Assembly (NCBI GenBank): GCA_006969745.1
Contig: CP030886.1
Location: forward strand, 930,001-994,000
Reading direction: 5' to 3'
Source of the DNA: Cytophagaceae bacterium
GTDB lineage: Bacteria; Bacteroidota; Bacteroidia; Cytophagales; Cyclobacteriaceae
DNA length: 64,000 nucleotides
Shown here: one piece after another, positions 56,552-64,000 of the stretch
Layout: every line of letters begins with the position of its first letter
Position numbering within the stretch: the first letter of the stretch is position 1
Notes under the pieces: generated by a model
Told to the model about the DNA's origin: nothing
The model's database searches: none
Seen by the model: the letters and a program-made list of their open reading frames with translations, nothing else
Translations under genes and position numbers: made by a program

Positions 56552-57309
56552 TGCCTCAAAGTTAGCTGCACCTTATATACGTCATCAGATGATTGAAATT
56601 TAAGCGTGTGCCTGCCAGGATATGCCAATTCTAATCTCCTTTTAAGGTTTTTTATGCCAATCCCTTTTTCATCACTTAATGTTTCCACATCAAAGTTGTT
56701 TTCAATAGTAAAATGAATTTCACTTTCACTTGTGCTAAGATAAACTTTGACAAAGGCCTTTTCTCTCAAATTTTCTACTCCATGCTTAAATGCATTTTCT
56801 AGCAGTATGATAAATAGCAGAGGCATCACATTTAGATTTTCATCAAGTACATGCTGATCAAATTGTACGTCTATTTTCTTATGATAGCGCATCTTATGGA
56901 GTTCAATGTAGTTATTCAAATACTCGATCTCCTCTTTGAGAGTTACAGTTTCTTTCTCTCCTTCATAGATACTATAGCGCATCATGTCGGAGAGTTTAAG
57001 TACAAGTTTACCGGCCTTTTTAGGATCATTTTCTATAAGGCCATAAAGGTTATTGAGCATATTGAAAAAGAAATGAGGGTTGACCTGACTTTGCAAATGA
57101 AGCAGTTCTGTTTTCGACTTTTCAGTCCTGAGTTTTAGCAATGACCTGATCTGCCAAATCAACCAGGGGATGACCACCAAAATGGTGAATAAAAATGTGA
57201 TAACAACTACCTGTACTTCTAAACCATCAACAGTACCACCCAAAATCAGGAGAATAAAGTAGACTAGTATAATGAAGCCAAGTGCGTATTTCTTTACAAA
57301 TCTTATCAT
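56548..57309 (-). CDS. LytS/YehU-type sensor histidine kinase
   Basis: A 253-residue inner-membrane kinase. Two transmembrane helices (about 9-27 and 31-54) with almost no periplasmic loop are followed by the His_kinase domain (LLHLQSQVNPHFFFNMLNNLY with the phospho-His) and an HATPase region (MPLLFIILLENAFKHGV, DEKGIGIKNLKRRLELAY). It pairs with the overlapping LytTR regulator. Having no sensor domain, it probably detects membrane state or a partner protein such as the neighbouring ABC permease. Confidence 0.92.
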   Translation of the reverse strand: MIRFVKKYALGFIILVYFILLILGGTVDGLEVQVVVITFLFTILVVIPWLIWQIRSLLKLRTEKSKTELLHLQSQVNPHFFFNMLNNLYGLIENDPKKAGKLVLKLSDMMRYSIYEGEKETVTLKEEIEYLNNYIELHKMRYHKKIDVQFDQHVLDENLNVMPLLFIILLENAFKHGVENLREKAFVKVYLSTSESEIHFTIENNFDVETLSDEKGIGIKNLKRRLELAYPGRHTLKFQSSDDVYKVQLTLRQ

Positions 57310-57425
57310 GTCTCAATTTTAGTCAAGTGCATTGCCACCAGCAAAGAAGTTGATAAACGACCAATCTGAGTATACATACCTATCATTTTTAGCTATGAAA
57401 TGGCTTCATCTTATCGCCTGAATAG

Positions 57426-57455
57426 TATGTCCCATCTCTAGAGTTGTTTGTCCCA
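57426..57455 (+). promoter_or_regulatory. Direct repeat, probable LytTR operator
   Basis: TATGTCCCA (57426-57434) and TTTGTCCCA (57447-57455), each preceded by G, are spaced exactly 21 bp, two helical turns, as known for paired LytTR-binding half-sites. They lie between the LytS/LytTR pair and the ABC-transporter operon, about 60 bases before its start codon. Confidence 0.6.
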
Positions 57456-57483
57456 CTTTATTTTAATAGGCTACTGACGGACT

Positions 57484-57491
57484 CATGTTTG
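57484..57491 (+). promoter_or_regulatory. Possible -7 element of the ABC/peptidase operon
   Basis: CATGTTTG is one base off TAnnTTTG and lies 23 bases before ATG 57515, about 30 bases after the LytTR repeats. This geometry would suit activation. It also argues that ATG 57485, inside this box, is not the start. Confidence 0.35.
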
Positions 57492-57514
57492 CTCAAACTT
57501 TAATTCAAATCAAT

Positions 57515-58387
57515 ATGAGCACACTTAGAATTCAAGGTCTTTCAAAGACTTATACAAATGGAGTAAAAGCGCTTAACAATGTCTCATTAGATATTCCAAC
57601 CGGATTGTTTGGTCTGTTGGGCCCCAATGGCGCTGGGAAGTCTACACTTATGCGAACTATCGCTACGCTACAAGAGCCAGATTCCGGCTCTATTACTTTA
57701 GGAAATACGAACGTACTTACTCAAAAAGATGAAGTAAGAAGGGCACTGGGCTATCTGCCTCAGGAATTTGGCGTTTATCCAAAAATCTCAGCTGAATCAT
57801 TACTCAATCACCTCGCTGTATTAAAAGGAATCACTGATAAAAAACAGCGTAAGGAAATTGTAAGTGTATTGCTACATAAAACCAACCTTTATGAAAAAAG
57901 GAAAAAGAATCTGGGAGGCTACTCCGGTGGCATGAAGCAGCGATTTGGAATTGCTCAGGCACTGCTTGCGAATCCAAAACTTATCATCGTAGACGAACCT
58001 ACAGCCGGTCTTGATCCTGCAGAGCGAAACAGATTTTACAACCTACTGAGTGAGCTTGGTGAAAACACAGTGGTCATTCTCTCAACCCATATAGTTGATG
58101 ACGTGAAAGAACTCTGCACCAGTATGGCTATAATCAATCATGGAGAAGTGTTGCTGACCGGAAATCCTCATCGTCTGATAAATGAGATTGATGGAAAGAT
58201 TTATCAGAAAACCATAAGGAAGGAAGAGTTGGAAGATTACCACAAAGATTACGATGTAATTGCCAACAAGCTGCTACATGGAAAGCCTGTCATTCAGATA
58301 CTAAGCGAGGAAAATCCGGGAGATGGCTTTCGGCCTGCTCAGGCCGGCCTTGAAGACGTCTACTTCTCTCAAATTTTCAGAGCCTAG
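57515..58387 (+). CDS. ABC transporter ATP-binding protein
   Basis: A 290-residue cytosolic ATPase from ATG 57515 (an in-frame ATG at 57485 is less likely). Walker A is GPNGAGKST, the Q-loop PQEFGVYP, the ABC signature YSGGMKQRFG, Walker B LIIVDEPTAGLD, and the H-loop STHIVDDV. It is of the CcmA/NatA class. It belongs with the next gene, a permease-peptidase fusion, 45 bases downstream. The operon is divergent from the LytS/LytTR two-component system. Confidence 0.94.
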   Translation: MSTLRIQGLSKTYTNGVKALNNVSLDIPTGLFGLLGPNGAGKSTLMRTIATLQEPDSGSITLGNTNVLTQKDEVRRALGYLPQEFGVYPKISAESLLNHLAVLKGITDKKQRKEIVSVLLHKTNLYEKRKKNLGGYSGGMKQRFGIAQALLANPKLIIVDEPTAGLDPAERNRFYNLLSELGENTVVILSTHIVDDVKELCTSMAIINHGEVLLTGNPHRLINEIDGKIYQKTIRKEELEDYHKDYDVIANKLLHGKPVIQILSEENPGDGFRPAQAGLEDVYFSQIFRA

Positions 58388-58432
58388 CCTCCCGCACTTT
58401 ACTCAATTAATTGACCTCTAATTCATAAACGT

Positions 58433-61400
58433 ATGTTGTACGAAATATTCAAATTCGAGCTAAAATATCGGACAAAGCGTCCTGACACTTATATCTATTT
58501 CATTATTCTTTTTCTATACTCAATTATAGCTGTTGATGTACTGTTTGAGGGTGAGCTTGGTCCACTAAAAAGGAATGCACCTATTGTGATAGCCCGATCA
58601 ATGGGTATTATCTCCGCCCTCTTCATGATGGTCTCATCAATGATTATGGGAGTTTCCATTTTAAGGGATTTCAATCATAAAATGGAGTCTCTGATGTTTG
58701 TAAATCCTATTAAAAAAAGAGACTATCTATTGGGAAGATTTCTTGGTTCTTTCGTTGTACTAAACTTTGTTTTCATAGGTGTGCCATTAGGGATGATGCT
58801 TGGTGATTTTATGCCTCGGCTTGATCTGGGTAAACTATTGCCATTCAACGCCTGGTATTACTTCCAACCATTCCTTTCTCTTGTATTGCCAACCTTATTT
58901 TTTGGAGGTGCCATTTTCTTTGTGACAGGAGCGCTGAGTCGCAAGCTCATCGTGGTTTATACACAGGGCTTTTTCTTTTTAGTCCTCTATCTTCTTTCTC
59001 TTAGTTTGGCCGTAGGTGCCGAAGACCTCACGCTAACTGCATTGATTGAACCGTTTACCTTTCAGAGCATCAGGATTTCCACCCAGGCCTGGACCACCAT
59101 CGATCGAAACTCCCTAATGGTTCCTTTGGAAGGTGTCTTGCTGTATAATCGTATTATTTGGATCGGGATTGGAATAGCTGCGCTTCTTGTGGGTCATTAT
59201 CTATTCAAGTTCAACGTTCTTAAAGGGAAAGCTTCTAAGAAGCTACTAAAGGCTAAACAAGATATCCGGGCAACCAAAGATTTGTCAAACACCAAAATTC
59301 CTTCCTTCAGGATTCAGTATGGCATCAAGTCCGGCTTAAGACAGCTGCGTCAACAAATACTTTTTAGTTTCAAATATATTATCAAGGAAGTGCCATTCTG
59401 GACAATTGTGCTTTGCGGTGCAGGTATCTTGTTGATCAGCTCTATCAATGTTGGTTCTACACTTGGTGTAGATAGTCACCTAAAAACCTATCTTATAGTT
59501 GGTGACCTCATGGAAAACACCATTCTCTTCTTCCTTGCGATTGTTATATTCTACTCGGGCGAACTGATTTGGAAAGAAAGAGATGTCAAAATCAGTGACA
59601 TAGCTGATGCACTTCCAATGACTGATTTCATTCGTCTGGCTGGCAAATTCATTGGGCTACTTCTGACATATGTAGTATTGATGTTTGTGCTTATTGTGGC
59701 AGGTGTTTCATTCCAGGCCATTAATGGCTACTATGAGTTTGAACTTGACGTCTATTTTACAGGCTTCTTTCTTGAAATATTTCCTTTTCTTGTGCTGCTC
59801 ACCTTTGTGGCGTTCTTTTTTCAAGCCATTGTCAATCATAAGTTTATTGGGCACATGGCGGTGCTGATCTTTGTTTTTGCATCGACACTTCTTCTTCAAA
59901 TGCTAGGCTTTGACCATGGACTTTACACCTTTGGCGGAGGTCCACTTCAGTCCTATTCTGATATGAATGGATACGGTCACTTTCTCACACCATATGTTTG
60001 GTTCAAAATTTACTGGCTACTCTTTTCAATGTTGATGTTTATAGTGGCCGTTATTTTTTCTCCTCGAGGAAAGGAAAATAATATCATCAATAGATGGAAA
60101 GCTAGTAAACATCGATTTTCAGTGCCTCTTCGAAATACAGCTGTGGTTATTCTTACCATTTTTAGTTTGACAGGGTGCTACATTTTTTACAATACCAATG
60201 TATTAAACGAATACTCCAGTAGGATGGAGCAACAGGTACAGCGGGCTAACTATGAGAAGACCCTTAAAAGATTTCAGCACATACCCCAGCCCAGGATTGT
60301 AGATGTGAACTTAACATTAAAGCTATATCCCTCAGGTAGAGATTTTGAAGTGCACGGGTATTATACATTGGTAAATACACATGCAGATCCAATTGACCAG
60401 ATACATATTCAAAAACTCCCAACCAATGAAGTCACCCTCGAATACCTAAATATAGAAGGTGGTTCGGAGGTTGATGACTCTTATGATTGGTATGGATATA
60501 CCATTCACAATTTGACAAGGTCGCTACTGCCGGGGGATTCTCTTCAGATGGACTTCAAACAACGTTTTACTACCCGGGGATTTAATCAAAGTACCAGTGG
60601 CACCATTGTTGAAAACGGTACTTTTTTCGACAATTTTTATTTCCCAACTATAGGCTACAATGAGGACATAGAAATCTCTGAAAACCAAGTTCGTGCAGAA
60701 TTTGAGCTTCAGCCAAAACCTGGTAAACCTGCTATAGGTGATCCCAATGGACTAAAAGAAGGTCGATCAGATGGAGATGGGGAAGAAATCAATTTTGAAA
60801 TAATCATTGGAACAGCAAGTGATCAGATCGCAATTGCTCCGGGCTATTTGCAAAGAGAATGGCAGATAGATGATAGGCGCTACTATCACTACAAAATGGA
60901 CAAGCCCATGTCTAATTTTTACTCGATTGTGTCAGCAAGGTATGAGGTGAAAAAAGATCATTGGGTATCAAAATCTGATTCAATTAAAGACACCGTCAAT
61001 CTTGAAATATACTATCACGAGGGTCATGAGTACAATCTGGATCGGATGATGAAAGGCATGAAATCGACCTTCGACTACATGAGTTTCAATATAAGCCCTT
61101 ATCAATATCAGCAAATGAGAATATTGGAAGTGCCTGTGTATGCTAGTAAGGCTCAATCATTTCCAAACACAGTTCCATTTTCTGAAAATTTGGGATTTGT
61201 CATGAATATAGATGAGGAGAAAGATGTAGACATGGCCTTCTATGTAATAGCCCATGAACTTGCGCATCAATGGTGGGGACATCAGGTAAATCCGGCCAAT
61301 GTTCAGGGGAATTTGATGATCAATGAGTCCCTTGCCCAATATTCAGCACTTATGGTTTTGAAACAAAAGTTCCCCGAGCACAAAGTTGTGCAATTAGTGA

Positions 61401-62059
61401 AGTCTGAAAGAAAGAAATACTTTAAGGGTCGCAATAGAGAAGTCGAGCGGGAGATGCCATTGAATCGCGTAGAATCAGGGCAGGAATACATTTATTATCA
61501 AAAAGGACTGGTCAACTTCTATGCATTTCAAGATTACATCTCTGAGGATAGTGTGAATGCAGCTCTGCGAAGGTTTGTCAGAGATTGGGATAGCTTTAAT
61601 GGCACCATCAAGAAGCAAACAGATTATTATCCCACTACCAATGATCTAATAAGCTATTTCAGGTCGGTTACCCCGGACAGCCTTCAATATGTGATTGGTG
61701 ATCTATTCGAAACCATCACAACTCATGAAAATGAAGTGAAAGCGGCATGGTACGAACCTGCAAACAAGGGTTCCTATCTTGTGAATTTAGTATTGGATTT
61801 TAAGAAATATCGGATGGACGAAACCGGTGTGGATGTGCCTGTAGAGCTCAATGATTGGATTGAAATTGGAATATATGCGGATAACGAAAACGGTGAGGAA
61901 GAGTTGATCTACTGTAAGAAACATAGAATATCTGAGCAGATGATTGAACTCCAAATTGATACGGATCGAATACCTGCAAAAGTGGAGATTGATCCGAAAT
62001 CAAAATTGCTGGATAGAGATGTGAGAAACAATGTAAAAGCGATAGAAAAGATAAGTTGA
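58433..62059 (+). CDS. ABC permease fused to an M1-family zinc peptidase
   Basis: A 1208-residue protein. Residues 1-590 are an ABC-2-like membrane part with about twelve hydrophobic helices in two halves (first about 20-265, second about 320-590), ending in NTAVVILTIFSLTGCYIFY. The C-terminal 600 residues are an extracytoplasmic M1 peptidase: HELAH at about 941-945 gives two zinc His and the catalytic Glu; Glu 965 in INESLAQYS is the third ligand. The active site is therefore complete. Such fusions recur in Bacteroidota beside an ABC ATPase. The peptidase may process a peptide exported by the transporter, or extract lipoproteins or peptides. A terminator follows. Confidence 0.9.
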   Translation: MLYEIFKFELKYRTKRPDTYIYFIILFLYSIIAVDVLFEGELGPLKRNAPIVIARSMGIISALFMMVSSMIMGVSILRDFNHKMESLMFVNPIKKRDYLLGRFLGSFVVLNFVFIGVPLGMMLGDFMPRLDLGKLLPFNAWYYFQPFLSLVLPTLFFGGAIFFVTGALSRKLIVVYTQGFFFLVLYLLSLSLAVGAEDLTLTALIEPFTFQSIRISTQAWTTIDRNSLMVPLEGVLLYNRIIWIGIGIAALLVGHYLFKFNVLKGKASKKLLKAKQDIRATKDLSNTKIPSFRIQYGIKSGLRQLRQQILFSFKYIIKEVPFWTIVLCGAGILLISSINVGSTLGVDSHLKTYLIVGDLMENTILFFLAIVIFYSGELIWKERDVKISDIADALPMTDFIRLAGKFIGLLLTYVVLMFVLIVAGVSFQAINGYYEFELDVYFTGFFLEIFPFLVLLTFVAFFFQAIVNHKFIGHMAVLIFVFASTLLLQMLGFDHGLYTFGGGPLQSYSDMNGYGHFLTPYVWFKIYWLLFSMLMFIVAVIFSPRGKENNIINRWKASKHRFSVPLRNTAVVILTIFSLTGCYIFYNTNVLNEYSSRMEQQVQRANYEKTLKRFQHIPQPRIVDVNLTLKLYPSGRDFEVHGYYTLVNTHADPIDQIHIQKLPTNEVTLEYLNIEGGSEVDDSYDWYGYTIHNLTRSLLPGDSLQMDFKQRFTTRGFNQSTSGTIVENGTFFDNFYFPTIGYNEDIEISENQVRAEFELQPKPGKPAIGDPNGLKEGRSDGDGEEINFEIIIGTASDQIAIAPGYLQREWQIDDRRYYHYKMDKPMSNFYSIVSARYEVKKDHWVSKSDSIKDTVNLEIYYHEGHEYNLDRMMKGMKSTFDYMSFNISPYQYQQMRILEVPVYASKAQSFPNTVPFSENLGFVMNIDEEKDVDMAFYVIAHELAHQWWGHQVNPANVQGNLMINESLAQYSALMVLKQKFPEHKVVQLVKSERKKYFKGRNREVEREMPLNRVESGQEYIYYQKGLVNFYAFQDYISEDSVNAALRRFVRDWDSFNGTIKKQTDYYPTTNDLISYFRSVTPDSLQYVIGDLFETITTHENEVKAAWYEPANKGSYLVNLVLDFKKYRMDETGVDVPVELNDWIEIGIYADNENGEEELIYCKKHRISEQMIELQIDTDRIPAKVEIDPKSKLLDRDVRNNVKAIEKIS

Positions 62060-62071
62060 CCTGTACTTTTT

Positions 62072-62103
62072 AAGCCCCGACTAGTTCGGGGCTTATTTCT
62101 TTA
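62072..62103 (+). terminator. Rho-independent terminator of the ABC/peptidase operon
   Basis: AAGCCCCGA (62072-62080) and TCGGGGCTT (62086-62094) form a perfect 9-bp stem around CTAGT, followed by ATTTCTTT. The minus-strand gene's last codons lie in the tail. Confidence 0.8.
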
Positions 62104-64000
62104 GTACTCCCTCCTCTTCCAACAGCTCTCTCAGCTCTTGATGCTGAATCCAAAAATTCTCGGTAATTGTCTTAAGCGTTTGATCAAAATCCGGTTGTTC
62201 GGAAAGATTGAGTATCACAGGATCTTTATCCAGGAATAAAATCAGCCAATAGAAGTAGTCCCGTTCATCGGTAAATCCTTTAAAATATTCCATCCCTTTC
62301 TCCAATTCACCTTTAGCTGCATAATAAGAACACATATTCAGGTCTCGATAGATAGTCGGGTCATTCTCTGCGTAGTTTAAGAATTTCGAATAAAAATTCT
62401 CTGCTTCTTGTTTTCTACCTAGTTTATCCAAAACGTAAGCAATATGGATATCTTCAGAATTGTATATGTCCAGATTGAACATCTCTTTGATCCTTAGAAA
62501 TTTACGGTAATACTTCCATGCCTCCTCATACTCATTCATAGTATAGCAGACTTTGCCGATCTCCTGAATAATATCTAAACGCATGGTGTCTTTTTCCAAT
62601 AGCCTGATGAGATCACCTTTGGTACGCTTCAGGTTAAAATTCTGAGCCAGCTTGAGGTAGATGTATAGATACTCTGAAAACCTGTTTTCAGAATTGTATG
62701 CAAGAGATTTTTGAATGTATTGCTCTGCTTCCCTGATAAATCCTGTCTCCACCAGGGCATTGCCCAAATGCAAATAGGTGTAGCTAGCTTCCACTGAATC
62801 CTGGTCGGAAATAGCGTATCGAATACCTTGCAAGGCATGCATTAGGTATTGCTCTGTATTTGGCAGGTAATCTGCATAAATATCAGACAGGCGATTATGA
62901 ACCCAGCCAGAGTTTGGACTGTAGATCAACACCTTTTCAAAGTATTGAGCAGATAGTTCGTATTGCTCATCCTGCATATAAAACAAAGCCTTCGCAATCA
63001 GGCTTTCGGCCAATTCTTCATCAAATAGAAGCGCTTTATCAGCGTATGTATTTATCTCTATGCCATATTTTTTGTCGGCTTGAAAAATATCCAGATAGTA
63101 GTAGCAAATGGCGATATATGCGTGAGCCAATGCAAACCTGGGGTCTTCTTCTATTGCTTGCTTGAAGTACGATATTGCTTCATTCAGACCCTCTGAGGTT
63201 TTCATGTTTTTTGTCAAATCAAGACCCTTGAGATAGTAGTCATAGGCCACAGCATTTTCTGTCGGGATCATTTCTATTCTCTTTCGCTCCTCCGGTGTGA
63301 TGATTACCTGGATTTTATCAGCGATATTTTTTGCCACCTCTTGTTGAAGCTGGAATATGTCGGTTACTTCTCGCTGATACTGCTGAGACCAAATGTGACG
63401 ATCATTTTTGGCATCAATAAGCTGGATGGTAAGCAAAATTTGATTACCTATTTTTTGACCACTGCCTTCTACAAAATAGCTTACATCCAATTCCCTGGAT
63501 AGCTCAGGAATCGTTTTTACAGCATCGCGATACTTCTCTACCGTGGTGCGACTTGTTACATCCAAATCTTCGATTTTCTGAAGATTATCCAGGATGGTTT
63601 CCATCAGGCCATTGATTATATAGAGGTTAGACGAATCTTCACTATCATTTTTAAATGGCAGCACCGCGATTGATTTATCCAAGGCAATTAGCTCATTAGA
63701 TTCTTTCGTAATTAAAACCGCTGCTACTATCACGATCAGAGCAGCAATGACAACCAGAAGCTTTGCCTTTGATTTTCCTCTTTTTTCTTCTCCAGCCAAA
63801 GCATCAGTTTCATCTGCCACCTGACTTTTCTCCTCTCCCGGCGGATACCCAAAAGTTTCGCGAAAGCATTTAGTGAAATAGGAAGTACTATTGAAGCCTA
63901 CTTTAAATGAAATCTCTGAAACGGTGAGTGCCTCGTCCTTGAGAAGCTCCTTAGCATGATACAAACGCACCTGCCGAATGAAAACACTAACCGAGAGACC
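62093..64000 (-). CDS. AraC-type HTH / transmembrane / TPR sensor-regulator, N-terminus beyond window
   Basis: At least 635 residues; the frame is open through the last base, so the start lies outside. The visible N-terminal part is the second helix-turn-helix of an AraC domain (FIRQVRLYHAKELL ... VSEISFKVGFNSTSYFTKCF). Then comes an acidic linker, one transmembrane helix (LLVVIAALIVIVAAVLI), a FlgO/TolB-N-like segment (IAVLPFKNDSEDSSNLYIINGL, YFVEGSGQKIGNQILLTIQLID), and about eight TPRs to the C-terminus. The HTH is cytoplasmic and the TPRs periplasmic, so it is a one-component membrane regulator. It converges on the ABC/peptidase operon. Confidence 0.88.
   Translation of the reverse strand, partial: GLSVSVFIRQVRLYHAKELLKDEALTVSEISFKVGFNSTSYFTKCFRETFGYPPGEEKSQVADETDALAGEEKRGKSKAKLLVVIAALIVIVAAVLITKESNELIALDKSIAVLPFKNDSEDSSNLYIINGLMETILDNLQKIEDLDVTSRTTVEKYRDAVKTIPELSRELDVSYFVEGSGQKIGNQILLTIQLIDAKNDRHIWSQQYQREVTDIFQLQQEVAKNIADKIQVIITPEERKRIEMIPTENAVAYDYYLKGLDLTKNMKTSEGLNEAISYFKQAIEEDPRFALAHAYIAICYYYLDIFQADKKYGIEINTYADKALLFDEELAESLIAKALFYMQDEQYELSAQYFEKVLIYSPNSGWVHNRLSDIYADYLPNTEQYLMHALQGIRYAISDQDSVEASYTYLHLGNALVETGFIREAEQYIQKSLAYNSENRFSEYLYIYLKLAQNFNLKRTKGDLIRLLEKDTMRLDIIQEIGKVCYTMNEYEEAWKYYRKFLRIKEMFNLDIYNSEDIHIAYVLDKLGRKQEAENFYSKFLNYAENDPTIYRDLNMCSYYAAKGELEKGMEYFKGFTDERDYFYWLILFLDKDPVILNLSEQPDFDQTLKTITENFWIQHQELRELLEEEGVLKK

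Overview
The window looks like a chromosomal core region of an AT-rich Bacteroidota, most probably a free-living (possibly marine) member of Cytophagales. The taxonomic placement is inference. It rests on type IX secretion C-terminal sorting domains, a lipoprotein TamA-like assembly factor (TamL), methionine synthase split into two genes, AraC/TPR and LytTR regulators, DUF1573, DUF3124 and DUF2490 proteins, and TAnnTTTG-type -7 promoter elements. No rRNA, tRNA, insertion sequence, prophage or CRISPR array was seen. Nearly every base is in or between recognisable genes.

Layout. 1-5.7 kb: class III aminotransferase, PDZ/aspartyl-protease-like protein, purine nucleoside phosphorylase, a 0.58-kb gap with two + strand terminators and a possible small gene, and a DUF3124 lipoprotein. 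4.5-8.9 kb: glutaryl-CoA dehydrogenase divergent from tryptophan 2,3-dioxygenase, the two ends of tryptophan breakdown; the dioxygenase heads an overlapping operon with an exported MORN-repeat/beta-barrel protein and a CoA-binding protein. 8.9-22.6 kb: DUF2490 and LRR proteins, gyrB, an unlisted 40-residue membrane protein at 13317-13439, an M1 peptidase, a DUF1573 protein, trpS, phosphoglucomutase, Ca/Na antiporter, pgi and a SpoU-type RNA methyltransferase. 22.6-31.4 kb: tamL, hemF, LytTR regulator, riboflavin synthase, pcm, thioesterase, a HolD-like protein, DUF1456 and a TlpA-like lipoprotein. 31.4-39.3 kb: gatB, alaS, M23 peptidase, CapA-like lipoprotein, MerR, dprA. 39.4-47.7 kb: FtsX/MacB-type permease, then a minus-strand methionine operon (metH N-part, metH C-part, metF, HMG-CoA lyase) headed by a clear SAM-I riboswitch at 47341-47475.

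47.7-64 kb is the more accessory end: a T9SS-secreted beta-helix-like protein, a Ppx/GppA phosphatase whose start codon lies in a perfect inverted repeat, a membrane-spanning TPR-LuxR regulator, and a large seven-repeat adhesin interrupted by a +1 frameshift. Next come a LytS/LytTR two-component system and, divergent from it, an ABC ATPase plus a 1208-residue ABC permease fused to an M1 peptidase. The last gene, an AraC-HTH/TPR sensor-regulator, runs off the window edge.

Observations most worth a second look are the frameshift at a repeat boundary of the adhesin; a 21-bp-spaced direct repeat fitting a LytTR operator in front of the ABC-peptidase operon; the exported MORN/beta-barrel fusion beside tryptophan dioxygenase; the possible HolD-like clamp-loader protein; the 40-residue membrane protein next to gyrB; the SAM riboswitch with a competing start-proximal hairpin; and several unexplained intergenic hairpins. 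No wholly new defence or mobile system was recognised.
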